Positions 20,804 through 28,340 of a stretch of DNA of 28,340 bases are shown piece after piece. This stretch comes from Tolypocladium sp. Sup5 PDA-1. Lineage: Eukaryota > Ascomycota > Sordariomycetes > Hypocreales > Ophiocordycipitaceae. Numbering within the stretch: the first letter of the stretch is position 1; every line of letters starts with the position of its first letter. The DNA lies in contig JPHH03000121.1 of assembly GCA_000750105.3 (NCBI GenBank), positions 1 through 28,340 of the forward strand. The letters run 5' to 3'. The notes under the pieces are model-generated. The model saw nothing but the letters and a program-made list of their open reading frames with translations, was not told where the DNA came from and searched no databases. A program made the translations under genes and the position numbers.

Positions 20804-21313
20804 TTATTCATTAAACATAGAATCAGAATCTTCCGTTTCGTCACTATGTTCTCTAAAACCCTCTATGCAGGCATCATCGACGGCGACATCATTGATCTCG
20901 AAGTACGAAAAGACTGTGATATTATTGTTGCTCTTTTCGTCTTGTTCCATTGTAGTGTCTTTTTGATCGGTTCTGTATCGCCCGTGTTTCGTCTCATCCT
21001 CACCCTTCTGGACAGCTCGACTCGCATTTTTGAATACCGGAACTAATGCACTCGGTATATTAAGATAACATCGACCTCCACCGAGTCGTAACAACCAGAT
21101 TGCGACCCCGCGATTAACTAAAAACTCTGCAGGGATCTCAACCCCAGTGCCTGGCGGGGGGATGTGATTCACCGAGGCTATCTTCTTCTCTAAAACGGCT
21201 TTCGACACATGAAGAAAAGAAGTAATAGCGTTGAGCCAGTTCGTATTCGTCTTATATATTCTAACCAAATCAATAAGCCAGGATTTGCAATTCTCGCATC
21301 CTCCTATAACGCC
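20804..21313 (-). CDS. Hypothetical ORF at the island edge, no ATG
   Basis: The minus-strand frame is open from just after a TGA at 21314-21316 to the stop at 20804, about 170 codons. It begins GVIGGCENCKSWLIDLVRIY and contains HIPPPGTGVEIPAEFLVNRG, a Leu/Gly-rich middle and an acidic Ser-rich tail (DETEDSDSMFNE). No ATG precedes most of it, so it would have to be a 3' exon or a relic. I recognise no family. The composition is ordinary and it lies just before the minisatellite and LTR block. Confidence 0.3.
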   Translation of the reverse strand, partial: GVIGGCENCKSWLIDLVRIYKTNTNWLNAITSFLHVSKAVLEKKIASVNHIPPPGTGVEIPAEFLVNRGVAIWLLRLGGGRCYLNIPSALVPVFKNASRAVQKGEDETKHGRYRTDQKDTTMEQDEKSNNNITVFSYFEINDVAVDDACIEGFREHSDETEDSDSMFNE

Positions 21314-21394
21314 TCAGCCCTGTTAATACCCGCAAGTTCAAGCAGCCTCGGAGCTGTGGTGTGGACTCGTTGACCTAATGGGACGGAGGTGTTT

Positions 21395-21517
21395 GCACAA
21401 ACTCCGTGCTCACCATTATGTACAAACTCCGAGCCCGGCAGTATGCCCAGACACCGTGCCCACTATTATCCAGACTCCGTGCCCACCATTTTGCATAAAC
21501 TCCGTGCCTACTGGCGC
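21395..21517 (+). repeat. Five 25-bp minisatellite units
   Basis: Units of the type GCACAAACTCCGTGCYCACC plus ATTAT start at 21395, 21420, 21445, 21470 (23 bp) and 21493. The core ACTCCGTGCCCACC is conserved while the ends vary. It sits at the transition from the gene island into the LTR block. Confidence 0.8.
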
Positions 21518-21813
21518 CGGGACCTCAGGCCCCACGTTACCACATTAGGAAATTGGACACGGAGTTGGTGGTTCTGCACCAGACCATCCCCGCCCACGAC
21601 ATGTAGAGAGCCCCTCTCGGTCCTCTTAAGCCTCAAGAGGAGACCCCAGCCACGCAACCCTGAGTACCCCGCGGCGCGGGACGCGCGCGAAAAGAGACAT
21701 GGCGTCGACGGGGGGCCCTTTGGCTATTAAGGCAAAAGAGGAGTAAAGATTAAGAGTCGCCACTCATTAGTCCGCTCCAGCGCGAATAGCGGGGCGAGGG
21801 TGATAAGCGTGGG
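21518..21813. other. Transition segment, nothing recognised
   Basis: This is GC-rich compared with what follows. It includes an imperfect hairpin (GGTCCTCTT near 21620 against AAGAGGAGACC near 21640). A 113-codon frame spans 21389-21730 but is largely made of the minisatellite and shows no domain. Confidence 0.4.
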
Positions 21814-22148
21814 TGTGATAGTCTGGGTTCCTAAGGGATAAACCGGCGGGTTTATGTTAGTAGGTGAGGTTAGGGCGTAGCTCTAGGCTAGTCTTGTCAC
21901 GATAGTAATAGATCGAATGTCCCGGATAGTAGATCGTAACTAAAGAGTGTTATTAAAAGCTGGCTAGGTATCTATGCTATGGTAAGGAAATTAGGGGGTC
22001 CTATATTCTTGCGTTAGATTACTGGCTTTCCTAGGGATTATCGCGATCCCTTAGATTACTATAATCTATAGATCGTAGCGATCTATTTTATAGAGCGCAC
22101 GACCTACTACCTATTAGCCTATCGTTCTAACTATTATCCCGTATAGCT
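21814..22148 (-). repeat. LTR copy A, truncated
   Basis: This aligns with LTR copy B (22486-22898) from its TGTGATAG start through GTCCCGGATAGTAGATCGTA to CCCGTATAGC, where the last roughly 60 bp of the LTR are missing and a fragment of repeat X begins. It is assigned to the minus strand because copy B is oriented that way. It may be a solo LTR cut by later rearrangement. Confidence 0.75.
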
Positions 22149-22485
22149 ATTTTATTAGGGTGTTAGTGCAGACCCCTAACTAGAAAAACGGAAAATATAA
22201 AAAAGTAGAGGAATATTAGGACGCCTAGTGAGTCTATAGGTATAAGAGAGACGTCTATGTCCCTATAAATAGATAATCCCTTATGCATGTATTAATGCAA
22301 GTCGTAATATTTATAAGCTTTTGAGATTCTAATAATGAAAAATCCTAGTTAATTCCTCCTATATTTTAAGATAGCCATAGTTGCCTCTCCTTACCTCTTT
22401 ACCTTTAACTTATACGATACAAAGACTTATATATATAGGCGTTGATTTATAGACTATACGCCGCTATGCTAATATTCTAACTTAT
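22149..22485 (+). repeat. Internal fragment of repeat X
   Basis: Aligns with about 1815-2152 of the left X copy in the same orientation: TTATTAGGGTGTTAGTGCAG, then CCTAACTAGAAAAA, down to GCTAATATTCTAACTTAT. It is cut on both sides, by LTR copy A and by the TGTAACGG end of LTR copy B. It keeps the 70-bp segment that the right X copy lacks. Confidence 0.8.
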
Positions 22486-22898
22486 TGTAACGGTTTAGGG
22501 TTCCCAAGGAATAAACCGGCAGGTTTATGTTAGCAGGTGAGGTCAGGGCGTAGCACTGGGCTAGTCTTGTCACGATAGTAATAGATCGGATGTCCCGGAT
22601 AGTAGATCGTAACTAAAGAGTATTATTAAAAGCTAGCGAGGTATCTATGCTATGGTGAGGAAATTAGGGGGTCCTATATACTAGCGATAGATCGCTGCCG
22701 CTCCTAGGGATTACTACGATCCCTTAGATCGCCATAATCTATAGATTACTAATAATCTATGGATCGTTAATGATCTATCTCATAGATCGCACTAATCTAC
22801 CGTTTATTAGTTAATCGTTCTGACTATTATTCCGTATAGCCCGCATTAGCGCCTGCATAGCCGGCCTATCCCGTGGCCCGTTAGCCTAGGTCGTAACA
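22486..22898 (-). repeat. LTR copy B, 3' LTR of the chromovirus
   Basis: On the minus strand this 413-bp segment starts TGTTACGACC and ends AACCGTTACA, giving the TG...CA ends and short inverted termini (TGTTACG/CGTTACA) typical of LTRs. A polypurine tract lies immediately before its start on the minus strand, as expected for a 3' LTR. Copy A at 21814 is a second, truncated copy. It is only lightly RIP-mutated compared with pol. Confidence 0.8.
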
Positions 22899-22914
22899 CG
22901 ATATCCCCTCTCCT
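22899..22914 (-). promoter_or_regulatory. Polypurine tract (plus-strand primer site of the retroelement)
   Basis: Read on the minus strand the sequence is AGGAGAGGGGATATCG and directly abuts the TG start of the LTR. Position and composition fit the reverse-transcription polypurine tract. Confidence 0.65.
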
Positions 22915-23041
22915 AACGGTCTTGTCCCTAAGACCTAGCCTTATAATACCCGTAACTAACGCATAAATACCCTGCCTACGCCCGTATTTATAGGTGCGGT
23001 AACCTATTCTTATAATTATCCTAAGATATTATACTAATACT

Positions 23042-23688
23042 ATGTTAGGTCGTGTTAAAAAACCGAAATCTCGTAAATCCTTCGAACGCGACTATCTAGC
23101 TTCCCTTATCCTAGCCGAAGGCAGCGCTACGGATATACCTTGCTCTTTTTATTTTAAGCGGAAGTTAACTTATAATATAGTAGGGGGCTCTTCCCGCTAC
23201 TATAAGTATATAAAACGGGGTCGTTCGAACTATAATAGTATTTTAGTAGCGTCGTCCTATTTATCTCGCTTCCCTATACGCACCTTCCTTCTATTTTACT
23301 AATTCCCTTAGTAACGCGTTTAATAGATTAATAAAGAAAGTTAGATACCGAGGAGGAGGAGGCTAGGGAGCTACTAGAAAAGCTCTAATTATAATTATCT
23401 AAGGCGTTAAATCGTCTTGCTCGTATTCGCCGTATTAAGAAGAAGGCGAAAGAGAAGAGTACCGAGTTATTCTAGCGGGGTATAGCTAAGCTAGATAAGG
23501 AGGATAAACTTATCCTAGCGCTAGAATCCCACGAGCGCTAGGTAATAGATAACCTTTAGATACTAGGCGTTCTTAATAAGTTTAACTAGTTATCCCTTAG
23601 TCTAGGTAAGGACCTTATAGACGTAGGTCCTCTAGTATCTATTCGTGAGTCTAGCGGAATTGCCTTAGCAATAGCCGGTAGTTCTTGA
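23042..23688 (+). pseudogene. Antisense accessory ORF with RIP-converted Zn2Cys6-like motif and coiled coil
   Basis: From ATG 23042 a frame of 86 codons is open. At about residues 34-65 it reads Cys-Ser-Phe-Tyr, then Tyr after six residues, Tyr-Tyr-Lys-Tyr after eight more, and a final Tyr seven residues on. This is the spacing C-x2-C-x6-C-x8-C-x2-C-x7-C of a Zn(II)2Cys6 cluster with five of six Cys codons (TGC/TGT) turned to Tyr (TAC/TAT), as RIP does. After a frame change near 23300-23340 a Glu/Arg/Lys-rich, probably coiled-coil segment follows (DTEEEEARELLEK, LARIRRIKKKAKEK), ending at TGA 23686-23688 with several RIP-type stops (TAG/TAA). It lies between pol and the 3' LTR on the opposite strand, and its end overlaps the end of pol by about 38 bp. 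It was probably about 210 residues. The function is unknown, and DNA binding is only inferred from the Cys spacing. Confidence 0.6.
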
Positions 23689-26600
23689 GATATTTAGCGG
23701 GTTCCTAGGTATTTTCTTCGTATCTATATCCTTTCTACTTAACTAACTATTATTAGATTTTATTATATTTCCTAGTATCTAGTATTTATTTAACTTCGTA
23801 TTTATTATCGTCTATAACTTCGATATAGTCTTATATTTCTACGTCCTATAGTACTATCTCGAGTAGCGAAATATAAAAGATAGGGTATATCTTTATTATT
23901 TTAGGTAGTAAAAGTTCATAGTTAGTTATTAAAATAACTTTCTTAACTAGAAATAGTCTAAGTTTCTTAAAATCTAATTTATCGCTTAGTCGCTTTATTT
24001 TAATATTTCGTTAAAGTAGGTAGACTATATCTCCCTCCCGAAAGATTAGTCCCTTTAATCTTTTCTTATTAGCGTATATCGATATTCTTTATCTAATATA
24101 TTCGAGTTCTTTCTTTATTTCTTCGTAAAGTTCCTTTAGTTTATCCGCTTAGAGCATAGCTCGTTCTACCTATAGTCCTTATCGTATAATTTAATATACT
24201 TTAGGGTTATACCCGAAGTTAGTATACGATAGCGAAACCTTCGTAGCTTCCGTAATTAAGCTATTATAAGCTAATTATGCTATTAGTAACTATTTAACCT
24301 AGTTATCTTATCTATAGTTAATATAATAACGAAGGTACTATTTAAGTATTTAGTTTAACCATTCGGTCTGCCTATTTATCTAAGGGTAGTAGGCCATGCT
24401 AAGCTTATATTTCGTGCTAAGCTAAGCTATTAATGCTTACTAGAAGTTCGTAGTAAATATAGTTCCTCTATTAGAGATAATCTCGTTTAGTAGTCTATGG
24501 TTATATATGATTATCCTTAGGAATATATATACGAGGTCTTCTATATTACTTACTTCTTTATATAGGATAAAGTACCTATACTTAGTAAGTCGATCTATAA
24601 CTACGAAGATACTATCGTATTCTACCTTTATTATAGGTTCCTTTAATAATAGTAGCTTCGTAATATAGTTAAATACGATCGAGTCCTATAGTTTAACTAG
24701 AACTAGTAGTAGTTTTAGTTCTCTATAAGGTTTATATCGTAAGGCTTTGCTTTATATATAAAGGGCATACTTACTAATTACCTTTTTAATAGTTTCCTTT
24801 ATTCTAGAAAAATCGAATTTTCGTCGTATTCGCTCTATTATTTTCCTAATTCCCTAATATTTATATATCAGGTATTCGTAGAACTCCCTAATAGTTTCCT
24901 CTCGTAATAGCGGTAGTAACTATATCTTATCGTTATATATAGGTATATTAGAATATTCTATATTATATCTATTAGGTATTTCTTAGATATATATAACGTA
25001 TTCTTCTATCTATTCCTTAATTTTCTAGAATATTAGGTCGTCGTCTTATACCTTAAATACTATGTTTAGTTATTTCTATTAGTAGTTGCCTATTTCCTTA
25101 TTAAGCTCTAGGATCTGTCCCGCGTTAGGGGCTTCTCCCGAGCTATAATTAGGTCTTTTACTAAGAGCGTCTACTCGTCCGTTCTTAGATCCCTTGCGAT
25201 AGATAATCTCGTAGTCGAATTCTAAGAGATATTCTACCTATCTAATTTATTATCTACTAAGTTATTAAGTTATAGCGAAATATGCGATATTCTTATAGTT
25301 AGTATAAACCTTAACCTTATACTTACTTCCTAGGAGATAGTATCTCTATTCCTTAAAGGCGTTAATAATAGCGAGGAATTCTTTATTATAGATAGGGTAG
25401 TTAAGTTCGGCGCCTAATAGTTTCTTAGAATAGAACGCTATTAGCCTTAGCTTCCTATTCTTATCTCGCTATCTAATCTATGCTCCTAACCCTTAGTTAG
25501 AGGCATCTATTTCGAGTTTAACTTATAACTCTAGGTCGAAGATAGCAAGGACTAGTTCCGAAGTAATTAGATCCTTAATCTTCTAAAATGCTTATTTAGT
25601 TTCTAGTTTCTATATAAAGGTTATTTCTTTCTTCGTTAGGTCGTAAAGCGGTATCGTATATATACTTATTCCCTTAATAAAGTATCGGTAGTAGTTAACG
25701 AATCCGTTAAAACCCTAAACTTCCTTAACGTTAGTAGGCGTTAGCTACTCTTAGACTACCTTAATCTTATCTTATTATATTCGTATTTCTCCTAGGATAA
25801 TAGTATATCCGAGGAAGTCTACTTCCTATATATAGAACTTGCTTTTCTCTAGCTTAACTAATAACTTCGTATTCTAGAGTGCTTATAGTACCTTATAAAC
25901 GTGTTCCTTATATTCTTCCGAATTTCTCGAGAAGATTAGGATATCGTCGAGGTATACTACTATAAATATATTAAGATATTCGCGTAGGATATTATTAATT
26001 ATTCGCTAAAAGGTTACTAGTGTATTAGTAAGCCCAAAGGGCATTACTAAGTACTTAAATAGTCCGAATTTCGTCTAGAAGGCTATTATCTATTCGTGTC
26101 CCTTTTTTATCTTAATAAGGTTATAGGCTCCTTTAAGGTTAAGCGCCATAAACTACTTTATACTAGCTAACCTATCTTTTATCTCCGAGATAAGAGGTAG
26201 TGGTATATGGTCTTTAATAGTATCGGCGTTAATACGTCGGTAGTCGATAATAAGTTAGAGTTTTCTATTCTTCTTTAGGACGAATATAACTAGATATCTT
26301 ACTTCGGATATTAATAGCTATATATATCCTTTCTTTAGATTTTCGTCGATATAGTCACGTAGCGTTTAAGTTACTTTTCGTTAAGGTTATATATTTTATA
26401 GAATAAGGGTATCGTTCCTTCTTTAAGGTAGATCCTATAATCCTATTAATTATATTCCGGTAGTCCTATTTTAAGTTCTTCCTCGAATAGTTATTTATAC
26501 TTATAGTATTCTATTAGAATATTCTTTATTCTATCTTTTAATAGGCTATCGTTTATTAATTCGATATTATCGTTAATTTATTCGAGGTCTCTCTTAAAAG

Positions 26601-27250
26601 CGGCAATAACTCTTTGGATTTTCTAGTTCTTTCCTTTATTTTATTTATATTATATGCTAGGTTATAGAGCTATATTAGTTACTACTTAGGTCTTTATTGC
26701 CCGTAATATCTTATTTAAGAGGGGTGATTTATATATCCTTACTTTAGTAACTAAGTTATCGTGAAATTTTACTTCTTTTTTAATCTTCTAATCCTAGGGG
26801 GCTGCGTTCTCGTTCTAATATAGTTAGCCTATCCTCTAGTTAATCGTTGGGTTGCTTATCTATAGCTATAGGTGTCCTAGCACTAGGTCGTGCCCTAATA
26901 TATCTATAACGTCGAAGTTAGTTTATTCTCGTCGTCCTTGAATTAAGATATCGAGGTAATTAATCTCTATATCGATAATTCCGTTATTATACTTAAAGGA
27001 TTCTCCTTCGATATTTTAGAGCGTATATAGCTCTTCCTTTTACGTTTATAGGAGTTAGTAACGATTTACGACTCTTAGTAAAATATAATTACCTATCGCG
27101 CTACTATCTAATAATACTTATATATAATATCCTATAATCTAGATATCTAATACCATTTTATTACTATAACTTATCTCCGTTATATATAGGGTCCTTAGAT
27201 CTCTTTATTATATACTAGTCTATAGCCCTTTTATAGATAGCGTGCCTCGT
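23651..27250 (-). pseudogene. Chromovirus pol polyprotein, RIP-degenerated
   Basis: In minus-strand order: a retropepsin-like region at about 26850-27150 (includes DILGHDLVLGHLWL); reverse transcriptase with the catalytic YLDD at 25943-25954, followed by ILIFSRNSEEYKEHV and GFVNYYRYFIKG; RNase H with ELNYPIYNKEFLAIINAF near 25360-25410 and the tether (GRVDALSKRPNY) near 25150; integrase, whose HHCC zinc-binding part (about 24750-24900) now reads Tyr at its His and Cys positions; and the catalytic core with VEYDSIFVVIDRLTKY at about 24580-24630 and SNRGTIFTTNF near 24460. SMAYYP-INRQTEW (dash is a stop) lies near 24370, and KLDFKKLR and FYISLLE lie at about 23870-23980. A chromodomain follows (KYEV, KGYRYEENT, EPAKYLKN) at about 23670-23800, ending at TAG 23651-23653. 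Numerous TAG and TAA codons at Trp and Gln positions leave it non-functional. Confidence 0.9.
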
Positions 27251-27376
27251 TTTTTAAATCCTAGTTCTTATTATATACCTTATATAGGTTATTTTTATAA
27301 TTAGATAGTTTAATCTATATATATTCTCGCTAATTACTACCGTATTCTTTTATGTATTATTATTTAGTTAACTTAT

Positions 27377-28340
27377 TTTATTAAGGGGGAACGAACATAC
27401 TAAAGGCCGAGTGCAACGATCGTCGTGTAAGTCGTAGAGTCGGTCCCTGCCTAAGAAGTCAGCTATTAGTCAGTGACACGAGTCGTCGTGTAAGTTAGTG
27501 CGCTACTTAACGCGTAAGATAAGACGGGTATCCCCGTATAAGTTAGAGCGACCGTTGCCGTGTAAGTCGGAGCGACCGTTGCCGTGTAAGTCAGAGCGAC
27601 CGTTGCCGTGTAAGTCAGAGCGACCGTTGCCGTGTAAGTCAAAGGTAAAGAGGCAAGGAGAGGCAAACACGGCCATCTTAAAATATAGGAGGAATTAACT
27701 AGGATTTTTCATTATTAGAATCTCGAAATCTCATGAATATTACGACTTGCGTCGATACGTGCATAGGGGACTATTTATTTATAGGGATATAGACGTCTCT
27801 CTTATACCTACAGACTCGCTAGGCGTCCTAATATTCCTCTACTTTTTTATATTTTCCGTTTTTCTAGTTAGGGGTCTATACTAATACCCTAATAAACTCC
27901 TCCCTACGCGGGCGCCGACTACCCTTAAGCGGTCATAAACGCGAAAGAAAGAAAGAGTAGCCCCTAGTAGATAACCTTATATAAATAAAGTACGAAGGTA
28001 ACGCGTAATCGTAGGCAATCCTAGTAACGAGCCCGAACTCTAGCTCTACTAAACTATCCTATTACCTCCCTAACTATAGATAAAAGAAATAACGAAACGA
28101 AATAAAGGAATATAGGGACTATCTATTTAGCGACGTTAGGTCCTCTTAGCTCGCGGTATATTAAGCTATAGCTAGTCTATGTCCCTTTCGATCTTCTCAC
28201 GTTCTATCCGCGCTATATTCTCTTCTTATCGCCTCGTAGCGCGTTTAGCCCTAGAAGGCCTAGCCATAGGGCGAGGGGACTAGGTAAGCGGCAGTAGCCG
28301 GTCTTCTAAACGCTACTAAGAGTCATAGTCGATAAGCCCT
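27377..28340 (-). repeat. Right copy of repeat X, inverted relative to 1376-2411
   Basis: The reverse complement matches the left copy from its CCCCCTTAATAAA end (27377) to the window edge and presumably continues beyond. It keeps many CA/TG dinucleotides that are TA on the left, so it is the less mutated copy. It lacks about 70 bp present in the left copy and in the fragment at 22149. The outer part (beyond about 28080) is the coding-like segment rich in Arg and Lys. Confidence 0.85.
27543..27638 (-). repeat. Four 24-bp tandem units inside X (right copy)
   Basis: The plus-strand unit TCAGAGCGACCGTTGCCGTG plus TAAG starts at 27543, 27567, 27591 and 27615 with only one or two differences. A repetitive 66-codon frame on each strand across this array is an artefact of the 24-bp period. 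The units are in the LTR-like part of X. Confidence 0.9.

Larger units (their letters stand above)
22486..27376 (-). mobile_element. Ty3/Gypsy chromovirus, RIP-inactivated and 5'-truncated
   Basis: On the minus strand the order is protease, RT, RNase H, integrase, chromodomain, then a region with an opposite-strand ORF, a polypurine tract and the 3' LTR. The gag gene and 5' LTR are not present. Directly upstream of the protease the sequence changes at 27377 into an inverted copy of repeat X, so X probably inserted there or a rearrangement removed the 5' part. The body is strongly RIP-mutated, while the 3' LTR and the X copy still hold many CA/TG. Confidence 0.8.

Noticed and set aside
27543..27638. 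CRISPR-like array
   Set aside because: The units are contiguous without unique spacers, and the window is eukaryotic.
27466..27698. Repetitive 66-residue proteins on both strands
   Set aside because: They are translations of the 24-bp tandem array in repeat X; no start context, and both strands are equally open because the period is a multiple of three.
1..28340. tRNA or rRNA genes
   Set aside because: I looked for GTTCGA-type T-loop boxes with matching A boxes. The few GTTCGA/TTCGAA strings found (for example near 23220) have no stem structure around them.
1..28340. Secondary-metabolite or effector gene cluster
   Set aside because: Apart from an MFS transporter there is no biosynthetic backbone, tailoring enzyme or secreted small protein, so the neighbours do not make a cluster.

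Overview
The window looks like nuclear DNA of a filamentous ascomycete (Pezizomycotina, probably Sordariomycetes; species not determinable). The grounds are short GT-AG introns of 53-76 nt, a fungal rhodopsin-domain membrane protein, an Fta2-like ORF, a Tad1-type LINE ORF1 with zinc knuckles, and long blocks carrying the footprint of repeat-induced point mutation (RIP). In those blocks CpA and TpG are almost absent while CpG survives, so Trp codons have become TAG, Gln codons TAA/TAG, and Cys and His codons Tyr.

Layout: (1) 1-4.16 kb is a heavily RIP-mutated repeat block. It includes one copy of repeat X (1376-2411), which returns inverted at the right edge (27377-28340). (2) 4.16-6.55 kb is a RIP-damaged cytosolic-type valyl-tRNA synthetase copy on the minus strand; the damage fades from left to right. 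(3) 6.6-7.1 kb is a degenerate GGTTACTGG minisatellite. (4) 7.1-21.4 kb is a normal-composition island. It holds an interrupted Fta2-like ORF, a six-exon rhodopsin-domain gene, an ankyrin fragment, an intact two-exon 1-acyl-glycerol-3-phosphate acyltransferase gene (SLC1 type), a broken LINE ORF1 and an intact six-exon MFS transporter gene. Between the acyltransferase and the LINE relic lies about 3.3 kb with no recognisable gene. (5) 21.4-28.3 kb is a nested retrotransposon block. A 25-bp minisatellite marks its edge, followed by a truncated LTR, a piece of X, an intact-looking 413-bp LTR with an adjacent polypurine tract, and then a minus-strand Ty3/Gypsy chromovirus pol (protease, RT, RNase H, integrase, chromodomain). 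An opposite-strand ORF lies between the end of pol and the 3' LTR.

Only three genes look essentially functional: the acyltransferase (phospholipid synthesis), the MFS transporter, and the rhodopsin-domain protein, whose C-terminus is questionable. They form no pathway or cluster. The window is best read as a gene-poor island between RIP-inactivated transposon blocks. Its most unusual parts are the antisense ORF in the chromovirus, whose Zn2Cys6-like spacing survives as Tyr residues, and the graded RIP damage running into the tRNA-synthetase copy.
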